A stretch of DNA of 46,952 bases from Bacteroidales bacterium (lineage in GTDB: Bacteria > Bacteroidota > Bacteroidia > Bacteroidales > WCHB1-69), in contig JAISUP010000065.1 of NCBI GenBank assembly GCA_031272025.1, forward strand, positions 1-46,952, in the 5' to 3' direction. The position numbers and the translations under genes are program-made. Shown here one piece after another: positions 17,801 to 24,281 of this stretch. The notes under the pieces were generated by a model. It was not told the DNA's origin. It worked only from the letters and a program-made list of their open reading frames with translations, and did not search any database. How positions within the stretch are numbered: the stretch's first letter is position 1; the number at the start of each line of letters is the position of its first letter.

Positions 17801-18392
17801 TATAATTATCTACAGCAACGCCGTCACCACCGTTAGCACCATTATTAACCCCCTTTCCGCCAACACCCGGGGGAGGAATAATATACATCCCCGCCTCTCC
17901 ACCATCTGTTCCATCATTGGCTGTGGAACGTCCTGTACCGCCTTTCCCTCCCTTACCAGCAGAGATCGTACCACTACTACTGACTTCTCCGAATGTTCCT
18001 CCTTCTCCACCAGTAGCGATACAATTGTCAATTTTAGAATCACCACCATTTATTCCATTAGTTGTTCCCGTCCCCCCTTGACCGCCGCCACCCACTACGA
18101 TTAAGATATTCCCCGTGAGATTGTTACACAAAATATATCCGCCACCACCGCCACCACCGCTAGACACTCTGCCATAAGAACTATTATAAGATTTTTGCGC
18201 TCCTCCTCCTCCTCCGCCGCCACCCCAGGCTTCCCCGGTGGCAGCCGTTACCCCGGCAGGAATGTCTGCAGAGTAGGTACCAGGAGTCGTGTATTTGATA
18301 GTAACCGTTTGTGCATGTAGCACCCCCGCGCAAAAGAAACAGGCAGCAACCACCGCCGCCCAACGCACCGTTAAAAAATACCATTTTTTCAT
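14829..18392 (-). CDS. Large secreted surface protein: glycine-rich region, Ig-like repeats, C-terminal FISUMP domain
   Basis: 1187 residues. A clear signal peptide (MKKWYFLTVRWAA, core ending AGVLHAQ) is followed by a glycine-rich region to about residue 215, with runs of eight and seven Gly and many GG pairs. Then come several Ig-like or PKD-like modules of about 80-100 residues with repeated VTESGSYTV, SYAVNGC and TYTITVY strands. From about residue 997 (GKEICGYGIDGDG) to the end is a Fibrobacter-succinogenes-major-paralogous (FISUMP) domain: GVDIDGTCWLDTNMYT, YDWNTAQVICPVGWSLPT, GYSVRCVQ. No T9SS sorting domain is seen; the chain ends in the FISUMP domain. I infer an adhesin or surface-display role; no enzymatic motif is visible. 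Its promoter adjoins a 21-bp homopolymer. Confidence 0.88.
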   Translation of the reverse strand: MKKWYFLTVRWAAVVAACFFCAGVLHAQTVTIKYTTPGTYSADIPAGVTAATGEAWGGGGGGGGAQKSYNSSYGRVSSGGGGGGGYILCNNLTGNILIVVGGGGQGGTGTTNGINGGDSKIDNCIATGGEGGTFGEVSSSGTISAGKGGKGGTGRSTANDGTDGGEAGMYIIPPPGVGGKGVNNGANGGDGVAVDNYTQGTKTGGNGANGQVVLTLTLPTPAIAETGPIAACGSTTLNVSSPAAGLKCGWYKDGTYMGSTKDGNSLTVTESGSYTVAYFVDPGDFENAEISGPGAQSAAVTVTMGGGGLSLDQPANGSTCSGSALPFPEAELNATAGTTYSWAVSNYNGLSGGASSGTGLPSETLGNATTSPLTVTYAITATHGGCSETFNWVLTVNPVPAISGLASTCFNTQQTYTADIAGGSWSSSNLSAGSINPSGVFRPHESVTEGATLNTTISYAVNGCVSNGIALTVPPTPFVMSGGLTRIYCMDGDATLKKLEDTISGLSYYHGISIAWYSDAAASTSTSAPEIQTNAVMSTATVYFVVDDGTCKSQTVQFEYGVNNDLGTPNIDDRHLVYGTSNYYFPKIEGLEWYTDAGATTGTDTATIRTDVAGISSSGGTLTRYAKIKLTTGCESHVKEVKFHVHAVPAITLASNKSIICPNNGNNSNYQATLTYEISNPDGAISSYRVTLTGPGGYSQNDELTGSPWKGSKVVDAAGTYTITVYQMMHGTEAVAANSIDAVTITAYQDPHVTLTPASVQAVCYGEPVTLPLPVRTLGNNPSSTDEWKLGAATYTAGTPVTDADHQKALAYEVTTSCGTFAHQAGMLTVRPEVDFVSLNLISCTDGHPVLTLKGELLLTLEYTVNGQNPSVYGLPTQFGVAAGGYAVSGVGTNTWTAALPSLPVGTYTFHFTKITDNNGCSKVLSQTVTHTAEARIRYEYLSDVTIPYGSTYTWTNTDGQNLTLNYPGTYCYTYSFPSSTGCDSVQVLTLRMTYNGKEICGYGIDGDGNLLTGVDIDGTCWLDTNMYTTTDALGNPVESRVYTAPLYPNEADNLATFGRLYDWNTAQVICPVGWSLPTAAQFANVLNQYGSAALKTAKTGYNFWMGETVNNATKLSIVPAGYYNSSLNQYMYLLGDAYFWTTDEVHTTVSKACHFYYGCPAADMISQDKGMGYSVRCVQTMIDCTK

Positions 18393-18496
18393 ATTCGCTA
18401 TATCTTGAATTTTTAATTTCTATCTTTTTCCTTTTTTTATTACAAAATACATATAACCATTATCATACTACCCAAAAACAACTTTTTAAAACCGCC

Positions 18497-18530
18497 CAAA
18501 TATAAAAAAAAATCATATATGAAAAACAAA
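18497..18530 (-). promoter_or_regulatory. Promoter of the large FISUMP surface protein
   Basis: Minus strand: TTTG at 18530-18527 (-33), a 22-bp spacer containing the palindrome CATATATG, then TATATTTG at 18504-18497 (-7). The leader would be about 100 nt. The spacer is slightly longer than the usual 19-21 bp. Confidence 0.5.
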
Positions 18531-18551
18531 TTTTTTTTTTTTTTTTTTTTT
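18531..18551. repeat. 21-bp poly-T/poly-A homopolymer
   Basis: Twenty-one consecutive T on the plus strand, that is, 21 A in the sense of the surface-protein gene, immediately upstream of its -33 TTTG. Homopolymers of this length slip readily in replication. Confidence 0.9.
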
Positions 18552-18780
18552 AGATTATCAAGTAGTTACAAAACGAGTGGGAAATTTCCGGTAAAAAAAC
18601 GGTATTTTTTCGCGTGTTTTTTGGGAAAAAAGTGCATCTTTGAATGAAGAATGGGGAATGGAATCGTCTGAACCTGGATATTTCGGCTTTGCTCAATACA
18701 GGTTTTCACAAGATTTTATTGATTACCAAGATGTTTTTTGGGGAGGCACACAGATTACACGGGTTTTCGCGGATTTTTTC

Positions 18781-18848
18781 GTGGTTCTTCGTGTAATTAT
18801 TTTTTAGTAACACGAAGTCTCACGAAGAAGACATGAAGAACCACGAAG
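18781..18848. repeat. CACGAAG repeats with nested hairpins
   Basis: GTGGTTCTTC (18781-18790) is complementary to GAAGAACCAC (18835-18844), and CTTCGTGT (18787-18794) to ACACGAAG (18810-18817). CACGAAG occurs at 18811, 18821 and 18842. The two stems share bases and so are alternatives. The element lies just past the radical SAM stop and may terminate it, though no T-run follows in the minus-strand direction. Confidence 0.7.
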
Positions 18849-18878
18849 CGGTTCAGACAATAAGGGATAAAAATAAAA

Positions 18879-19781
18879 TTATCCGCGCAAGCCCATTGCC
18901 GCCGCGATGGTGTCGGGTTTCAGTCGCATCACCGCGTTCATCTCGCCTGCCATCGAGAAGCCGCAGCGCTCGCACACGCCCGCCGCTTCGCCCTGACACC
19001 GCGGGTAGCGAGTGCCATCGGTCATGATGAAATTCGTTATCCAGCAATATTTTTTAAAATTCAGGTCTTTCATCAGTCGAAGTCCTGACACGGAATTCAT
19101 GATCGGGTAGCCCGCCCGCTTTTTGGCGATGACAAGGTCTATCACTTCGCGGCGGCGTTCCCAATCCAAAAACAAGTCCTCGCTGCCTTCAAACGGTGTG
19201 TGAAAATTGATGGAAATGGACTTGATGCACGGGTTTTCGCGGGCAAAGTCGATGGTTTCTTCTACCGAAGTGTAATTCAGTGCGTTGACTACCATATTCA
19301 CGCTCAATGCTTTATGATTGGCGGTGGCGATGTTTTGTAGCAAACGGTCGAAAGCACCCACTCCGCGAATCTCGTCGTGAAATTTACCTATGCCGTCCAA
19401 ACTCACCCAAATGCTGTCGGCACGCGAGCCGGTAAAAGGTCTCTGGGCGTTGGTGGTGATAGTAGTGGAAAAAAAACCGATTTCTTTTGCCAAATCAATC
19501 AGCGAATTCAGGTCCTTGTCGCCTTCGCGCCAGAGTGTTGGCTCGCCGCCCTCGAAATCGACAAAGCGACTGCCCTGCCGGTAAGAATATTCCAATTCCT
19601 CGCGAATTTGGGCGTAAGTTTTGACTATTGGCGTTGTCTTGGCGTAAATCACGCAGTGTTTGCAGCGCAGGTTGCAGTTGTCGTTGATAAAAAGCACGGT
19701 TTGCAGCGGCTTTTTTTTGCCCAAAAACTTCGCCCGAAAGAACCATAAAGGCAAATAAAATAATGATTTAAACGAATGCAT
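18879..19781 (-). CDS. Radical SAM protein of unknown substrate
   Basis: About 300 residues. CNLRCKHC (Cys36, Cys40 and Cys43 from the ATG) is the CxxxCxxC [4Fe-4S]-SAM motif, followed by FEGGEPTL (GGEP motif binding SAM), SIWVSLDG and the usual half-barrel. Near the C-terminus a second Cys group (KKYCW, RYPRC, GVCERCGF) could bind an auxiliary cluster as in SPASM or twitch domains, but the spacing is not canonical. No peptide-precursor gene is adjacent, so a RiPP role is unsupported. The ATG at 19781 is preferred to the GTG at 19787. pspC ends 9 bp upstream on the same strand and supplies the only promoter seen. Its G+C content looks higher than that of its neighbours. Confidence 0.85.
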   Translation of the reverse strand: MHSFKSLFYLPLWFFRAKFLGKKKPLQTVLFINDNCNLRCKHCVIYAKTTPIVKTYAQIREELEYSYRQGSRFVDFEGGEPTLWREGDKDLNSLIDLAKEIGFFSTTITTNAQRPFTGSRADSIWVSLDGIGKFHDEIRGVGAFDRLLQNIATANHKALSVNMVVNALNYTSVEETIDFARENPCIKSISINFHTPFEGSEDLFLDWERRREVIDLVIAKKRAGYPIMNSVSGLRLMKDLNFKKYCWITNFIMTDGTRYPRCQGEAAGVCERCGFSMAGEMNAVMRLKPDTIAAAMGLRG

Positions 19782-19790
19782 ATCCACGTC

Positions 19791-19982
19791 TTACGGTTTT
19801 GGCGGAACAATCATCCAGCAGATAAGATAGGCTATGATACCCGGGAAGCCCACCGTGCAAAGCGAAAGCAATACATACAGCACACGCACCACCGTAGCAT
19901 CAATATTGAGATACTCTCCCAAACCGGCACACACTCCCGCTATCATTTGATTTTTGGAACGATACAATTTTTTTTCTGACAT
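19791..19982 (-). CDS. PspC-domain small membrane protein
   Basis: 63 residues: KLYRSKNQMIAGVCAGLGEYLNID, then one long hydrophobic helix ending ICWMIVPPK, the compact PspC (PF04024) form. Such proteins act in envelope-stress responses, but stand-alone short forms are uncharacterised. The start at 19982 follows a TACCTTTGC box by 17 bp; the longer frame reaching 20111 would run through that promoter and the neighbouring pseudogene and is rejected. The radical SAM gene lies directly downstream, so the two probably share a transcript. Confidence 0.9.
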   Translation of the reverse strand: MSEKKLYRSKNQMIAGVCAGLGEYLNIDATVVRVLYVLLSLCTVGFPGIIAYLICWMIVPPKP

Positions 19983-19999
19983 AATAACTCTAATTTTTT

Positions 20000-20008
20000 G
20001 CAAAGGTA
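20000..20008 (-). promoter_or_regulatory. -7 box (TACCTTTGC) for pspC and the radical SAM gene
   Basis: TACCTTTGC on the minus strand, 17 bp before the pspC ATG. The remnant ATPase frame begins only 16 bp on the other side, so the -33 region of this promoter lies within the remnant. Confidence 0.65.
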
Positions 20009-20024
20009 CACATTTTTCCATTAA

Positions 20025-20699
20025 CCGATTTGCGTTGGATTGCTCATTACCATTGATGAAGTGTATAAAACCGCTCCCGCGCTGGGCGATATCGTCATTG
20101 CCTATCAACACTACAAGCGCGAAGGACGAAACGTCGCTTTGATGCTTGCCGGATTACCTAAAAATGTTTCGGACCTCCTTTCCGACAGTGAAGAAACGCG
20201 AAATTTTACTTTTTTACGGCGAGCCGAACGAGTGATATTGAGAGATATTGCCATTGACGAAATTACGCAACTTTACTACGAAACATTCAACAACGCCTCA
20301 AAAAGTTTGCCTCCGGACGATGCCGCTTTTATGGCGGGAACAACAAAATGTTATCCTTTTATGGTTCAACTGGTTGGCTATTATGTTTGGAGGAAGTCGG
20401 GCGAAAAAGTAGAAGCACGGGATATTCGGGAAGGCATCAAGCAAGCCAAAGAGCGGCTGGGCGTTTTGGTGTTTTCTGCCTCAATCAACGATATTTCCGA
20501 CAAAGATTTAGCGTTTCTTCGCGCAATGGCAAGTTTTGAAATGCCCGTGTCGACTTCCGAAATTCAGAGAAAAATGGGAGTTTCGCAAGGTTACGTACCG
20601 CAATATCGACAACGATTGTTGGGAACCGAACTGATTTATTCGCCCGCTTACGGCAAACTCGATTTTTCGATACCTTATTTGAAAGAATATTTGATGTAA
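20025..20699 (+). pseudogene. 5'-truncated AAA+ ATPase (C-terminal part only)
   Basis: The open frame begins in mid-domain with GLLITIDEV, a Walker B strand, preceded by a stop at 20022-20024 and no plausible start (the first codon would be TTG). Downstream it continues as a normal ATPase tail: VALMLAGLPKNVSDLLSD, FTFLRRAERVIL, a lid with YPFMVQLVGYYVW, and a winged-helix-like end (STSEIQRKMGVSQGYVPQYRQRL). This matches the C-terminal half of roughly 380-residue Orc/STAND-like ATP-binding proteins; Walker A and the first 150 or so residues are missing. I infer deletion of the 5' half, with the breakpoint between the pspC promoter and 20030. The frame is otherwise intact, so the loss may be recent. 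Confidence 0.7.
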
Positions 20700-20724
20700 C
20701 CCTCCGTTATTTTGGATTTTAGAT

Positions 20725-22104
20725 TCAATTATTTTCGGAGTGCAAACAATAGGCGTGGTATCGTTGCATCACGTCGTTTACATATTGTATTGTAAATTTA
20801 CCGGGGTAGTACCCGCATTTTACCACGGGGTCGTGGGCATATTCGGGAGAAGATTTTAGAGTAAGGAAATGGGCAACTTCTTCCCATTGTAGTGGGTTGC
20901 CTTGATGTTTTTCGCACAAAGCCTGCGCGTCACGCACGTGTCCTAACCCGGCGTTATATGCAGCCGCCATAAAATACATTTGTTCTTTATGGTCGGGGAC
21001 TTTGGCAAAACTCTTGTGTAAAAAATGCAAATACTTTATTCCCGCGTGGATTTGTTCCTCAGGGGTAGACTCTTCGGTTACCCCGTATTTTCGACCGGTA
21101 GCAGGCATCATTTGCATGAGTCCAAAACTGCCTCCCAATCCCCAAACCTCCTCCTCGAATTTGCTCTCTTGATACATGATAGAGGTTATAAAACGCCAGT
21201 CAAGGTCATAGTTCCGGGCATATTTTTTCACAATTCTATCATAAGGCGATATCACCCGCGACCGGTCAGGGTGAAATACTTGCTTAATGACCGGCGAGTT
21301 GGAAGACATGTATTTCTTTTTCAGCAATTTATAATGCCCGCTTTTCTTAAAAATTCTTAACCATTGGTCAATGCTGTTTTGCAAAGAATCTTTCCCGTAT
21401 TTGACTACCCAACAGCGTTCTCGCGGACTTCCCGCGGGGGCTACAATTTTAGTCCCCGGGTAGAAAGGCAAAAGCGTGAGCGCATCTTTGTCATCACAAA
21501 TCAGGTAATCAATTTCATCTCTGTGCAGTTTTTCAAATAATTCTTTCGAGGTTTCATCTCGATAAATCAATTTCCAAGAATGTTTTTCCGGTAAGGAATC
21601 CATATAAATAGCGTAAGGGAAAAATGCAGGGATACATACCGTTAAGGTTGAATCTGTTGTAAGACGCTGTTTGCCCACGAGCACGGGGCAAGAAACGGTA
21701 TATGGTTCTGTTTCAAACAAGTAAAATGATAACAATGGCGACCGCGGATAATCAATTGCCGAAAGGTCGAACTTGTTGGATAAAAGCCCGTGAATGGCAC
21801 TGTCGGGATGATCTACGATCTCGATATTCATTGGAATTTCTAAAAATTTACCTAAGGCTTGCAGCATCTCGTATTGAAACCCAATAGGAGTACCTCTGTA
21901 TATAAAATAATCCGAAGCATTAGCGAACAATAAAACATGAAGGGTATCTGCATTTTCCGCGATTACAGGGGTAGAGATACTGTTCTCTTTTTCTTTTGTT
22001 TGAATTAAATAGTCAAGAGTAGTTACAATCAGAAGAATGGATACGAAAAAAACGAAACAAAAGGGAACCATTTGTTTCTTTAAGAAGGCTATCAAAGAAG
22101 ACAC
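20725..22104 (-). CDS. mltF: Membrane-bound lytic murein transglycosylase F (MltF-like)
   Basis: 459 residues. An N-terminal membrane anchor (about 13-32) is followed by a periplasmic substrate-binding-protein (SBP_bac_3) domain (about 55-275: GFQYEMLQALG, FDLSAIDYP, DYLICDDKDAL) and a lytic transglycosylase SLT domain (about 290-440). The SLT domain has the catalytic Glu in SIMYQESKF, then GSFGLMQMMPATG and AAYNAGLGHV. It cleaves peptidoglycan glycan strands to 1,6-anhydro-MurNAc products. The two-domain layout is standard MltF. A small lipoprotein gene ends 9 bp upstream, suggesting co-transcription. Confidence 0.93.
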   Translation of the reverse strand: MSSLIAFLKKQMVPFCFVFFVSILLIVTTLDYLIQTKEKENSISTPVIAENADTLHVLLFANASDYFIYRGTPIGFQYEMLQALGKFLEIPMNIEIVDHPDSAIHGLLSNKFDLSAIDYPRSPLLSFYLFETEPYTVSCPVLVGKQRLTTDSTLTVCIPAFFPYAIYMDSLPEKHSWKLIYRDETSKELFEKLHRDEIDYLICDDKDALTLLPFYPGTKIVAPAGSPRERCWVVKYGKDSLQNSIDQWLRIFKKSGHYKLLKKKYMSSNSPVIKQVFHPDRSRVISPYDRIVKKYARNYDLDWRFITSIMYQESKFEEEVWGLGGSFGLMQMMPATGRKYGVTEESTPEEQIHAGIKYLHFLHKSFAKVPDHKEQMYFMAAAYNAGLGHVRDAQALCEKHQGNPLQWEEVAHFLTLKSSPEYAHDPVVKCGYYPGKFTIQYVNDVMQRYHAYCLHSENN

Positions 22105-22113
22105 GGGAATATC

Positions 22114-22503
22114 TTATTCTTGCTGTGGGACAAGCAAAATGACCTTTTCCACGGTTTCACCCGGGATTAAGGTAGCCTCGCCTTTGCCCGCGTAAAAGAC
22201 AACGTTGTTGTCAACGTCTGTTGTTTCTAACTGTGCTTCAATTCCTAACACGGCTTCAAGGGGAAACGATGTTTCGAATATGCCCATCGCGTCGCAATAT
22301 CCTGAATCTTGCGCGTATGCAGCAAATTCTGTTTTTCCAATATTTACATGACAGCCGGCGGCAGCCGCCCCCGTATCAATGCCTGTCTTTGAAAAATAAC
22401 ATTTTACTCGCAATTTACAAGTGGTATCTTTCTCACATCTTACGAAAGTAAGCAATAATACCGACATGGCTATCACGGGAATAATACTCAATAATTTTTT
22501 CAT
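22114..22503 (-). CDS. Small lipoprotein of unknown function
   Basis: 129 residues. The signal MKKLLSIIPVIAMSVLLLTF with lipobox-like VRC gives a mature lipoprotein starting at Cys23. The body is all-beta in character with several Cys and an EATLIPGETVEKVILLV end, perhaps a carboxypeptidase-regulatory-like or transthyretin-like fold; I do not recognise the family. A near-consensus promoter box TATCTTCGC (22539-22547 on the minus strand) lies about 36 bp upstream. mltF follows 9 bp later. Confidence 0.75.
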   Translation of the reverse strand: MKKLLSIIPVIAMSVLLLTFVRCEKDTTCKLRVKCYFSKTGIDTGAAAAGCHVNIGKTEFAAYAQDSGYCDAMGIFETSFPLEAVLGIEAQLETTDVDNNVVFYAGKGEATLIPGETVEKVILLVPQQE

Positions 22504-22630
22504 ATTTGCCTTTTTTTATGTAAAAATCAATAATGGTCGCGAAGATAAAAAAATTTTTTGAAATACATGTTGGCAATGACACATTTTTTATTCGTTCTTC
22601 GAGTTCGGGGTAGTTATGTATTTACAGTAC

Positions 22631-23575
22631 CTAACTTAGCAATCCGCGACCAATTTTATGCAGTCTGTTTTGACTTTCCAATTCAACGAGCACTTTATCC
22701 AAAACCCCGTTGATAAACAGCCCGCTTTTGGCAGAACTATAGGATTTGGCAAGTTCAATATACTCGTTTATCGTAACTTTAATGGGTATTGTAGGGAACT
22801 CGAGTAACTCGCAAATTGCCATTTTCATCAATATCATATCTATAATCATCACCCTGTCGGATTCCCAATTTTGCAATTTTGGAGCAATCAAGTCAAAATA
22901 TTCGCTGTCGTGTACCAAGGTTTTTCGGAACAATTCAAGGTAAAACTCTTTATCTTCGATATCTTTAAACAAAGGACTTACCGGGTTATTCTCCCCGTTG
23001 TTTTCATTAAAATCCACGATATTATTGTACAGCATGATAAGTCCCATGCGAAAGTCATCGTTCCAATGGGTATTTTGTTCGCCCAAAAACCATTGAAGGA
23101 AGTCGTGCTCTGCCAATAAGTTTTCTACTAAATGAAGCACCAACTTTTTGTCTTCTTTAAATGTCCCTTCTCTTTTTTGCATGTAAGAAATAAAAAAATC
23201 GTGTTTTTCCATATCTCTATACAATTGACTAATGACTTCCGGGTTTTTGTGCCAAGAGATATGTTTTTCTTTCCACAATACTTTTAAGGCACGGTTATCT
23301 TCGATGAGCGCGATGACTTTATTATTGATAAAATGAGGATTTGGGTCTAAGTCTTCGGGGGTAGGGTTTATTTTTTGTTTTAACTCTTCTATTTTATTTT
23401 GCCGGTATCTTTTCATTTCAGGGAATATAGAAAACAAGTATAGAAAGAGCGTATAACATTGTTGAATGCTATCGGTTAATTTTTTTTCCGATTTGGTCAT
23501 CGTTTCCCCGGGGTTAATTTGTCGGGCAAAGATTGCCTGCATGACTTTGGTACGCAAATAGTGCCTGTTGAGCAT
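22631..23575 (-). CDS. nusB: Transcription antitermination/ribosome-biogenesis factor NusB
   Basis: 314 residues, the long Bacteroidota form: RHYLRTKVMQAIFA at the N-terminus, a roughly 130-residue inserted helical region, and the conserved C-terminal part DRVMIIDMILMKMAICELLEFPTIPIKVTINEYIELAKSYS written here only as landmarks (about 240-285; key features are the Asp-rich helix, the FPTIPIK turn and the NEYIELAK helix), then GLFINGVLD. NusB binds boxA RNA with NusE/S10 in rRNA antitermination. A lipoprotein gene lies 12 bp upstream on the same strand. Confidence 0.93.
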   Translation of the reverse strand: MLNRHYLRTKVMQAIFARQINPGETMTKSEKKLTDSIQQCYTLFLYLFSIFPEMKRYRQNKIEELKQKINPTPEDLDPNPHFINNKVIALIEDNRALKVLWKEKHISWHKNPEVISQLYRDMEKHDFFISYMQKREGTFKEDKKLVLHLVENLLAEHDFLQWFLGEQNTHWNDDFRMGLIMLYNNIVDFNENNGENNPVSPLFKDIEDKEFYLELFRKTLVHDSEYFDLIAPKLQNWESDRVMIIDMILMKMAICELLEFPTIPIKVTINEYIELAKSYSSAKSGLFINGVLDKVLVELESQNRLHKIGRGLLS

Positions 23576-23587
23576 AATAAATAAAGA

Positions 23588-24127
23588 TTATAGTGCCACG
23601 TAAGTAAGTGCGATCGTGTAGTTGCCCGAAGGCAATCCAAACGCGTGATTTAAAGATTGTACGAAATTAAATTTCAGGGTTTTCGCGTTGAGTGTAGTGA
23701 GAGTACTGTTCACCCGTGTAGACATACCCGCGGAATAGAGAAAGGGAACTTGCGTGGAAAATTGTGTTGCTGCCTCATCGGTAAAGGACCACGCGCCCAT
23801 ACTTTGTGTTTTCATGAAACCCTCGTTCTCGTTCGCCGGGAGTTCGCTACCCGGATCTACATGTACGGTTTTATCCGCATCATGATAAATCACGATGTCA
23901 TCAATATCCCATTGTGCCATTTGTGGCAATAAATCAACAGGTTCGGAGAGAGTACTATCCGTAGGAGTTGCCGTTGCAATTTTTAATTTCCACCCCAGCG
24001 TTGCCTCGGTCAAAAAAGTCGCGTTTTTCTCTTGTTCTGTCAATATACTTGTGTTATCTATGCACGCGACAAAACTTGTAGCGAGAACAACCCCCAATAA
24101 GATTCCTATAAAAACAATACGTTTCAT
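23588..24127 (-). CDS. Lipoprotein of unknown function
   Basis: About 179 residues from the second in-frame Met. The signal MKRIVFIGILLGVVLATSF with VAC gives a lipobox; the mature part begins CIDNTSILTEQEKNATFLTEATLGWKL (landmark: TEQEKNATFL) and ends in a beta-rich tail, SGNYTIALTYVAL. A lipocalin-like fold similar to DUF5004-type Bacteroidota lipoproteins is possible, but I cannot assign it. nusB follows 12 bp downstream. The upstream region has only a weak box (AATCTTTG), so read-through from the tRNA-Pro promoter is possible. Confidence 0.75.
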   Translation of the reverse strand: MKRIVFIGILLGVVLATSFVACIDNTSILTEQEKNATFLTEATLGWKLKIATATPTDSTLSEPVDLLPQMAQWDIDDIVIYHDADKTVHVDPGSELPANENEGFMKTQSMGAWSFTDEAATQFSTQVPFLYSAGMSTRVNSTLTTLNAKTLKFNFVQSLNHAFGLPSGNYTIALTYVAL

Positions 24128-24171
24128 TATGGTCAAAGATTCGTGGATATAAGCATTTTGCTATCATATCG

Positions 24172-24244
24172 TCGGGGTGACAAGACTCGAACTTGCGGCC
24201 TCTACGTCCCGAACGTAGCGCGCTACCAACTGCGCTACACCCCG
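24172..24244 (-). tRNA. tRNA-Pro (CGG)
   Basis: The 73-nt cloverleaf on the minus strand has acceptor CGGGGTG/CACCCCG, the D-arm GCGC...GCGC, anticodon stem CTACG/CGTAG with loop TTCGGGA (anticodon CGG) and T-loop TTCGAGT. No CCA is encoded; the 3' end must be added. A TATCTTTGC promoter lies 13 bp upstream. Confidence 0.95.
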
Positions 24245-24257
24245 TTTTTTTCACGCT

Positions 24258-24266
24258 GCAAAGATA
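24258..24266 (-). promoter_or_regulatory. -7 box (TATCTTTGC) for tRNA-Pro
   Basis: TATCTTTGC on the minus strand, 13 bp before the mature tRNA 5' end; same core sequence as the tRNA-fMet promoter. Confidence 0.7.
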
Positions 24267-24281
24267 CAACTTTTTTTGTTT

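Larger units (their letters stand above)
18393..18878. other. 486-bp intergenic spacer
   Basis: No coding frame is convincing. Contents: the leader and promoter of the large surface protein (18393-18530), a 21-T tract, an unassigned A/T-rich stretch to about 18700, and CACGAAG-type repeats forming nested hairpins (18781-18848) next to the 3' end of the radical SAM gene. Confidence 0.7.

Noticed and set aside
15510..18104. Several open frames opposite and alongside the large surface protein gene
   Set aside because: They are shadow frames of a G+C-rich, glycine-rich coding region, with biased Arg/Cys/Pro composition and no recognisable domains.
18640..18670. Possible plus-strand promoter (CATCTTTG) in the long spacer
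   Set aside because: The first base of the TAnnTTTG motif is wrong and no gene follows on the plus strand.
18879..19781. RiPP biosynthesis locus built on the radical SAM gene
   Set aside because: No precursor-like small peptide, leader-peptide-binding domain or export gene is adjacent.
19983..20111. N-terminal extension of the pspC reading frame
   Set aside because: It runs through the TACCTTTGC promoter box and antisense to the ATPase remnant, and the PspC domain starts at the internal Met at 19982.
20700..20745. CTCCG/CGGAG hairpin as a terminator between the ATPase remnant and mltF
   Set aside because: Only 5 bp of stem with a loop of about 29 nt and no T-run; too weak to support.
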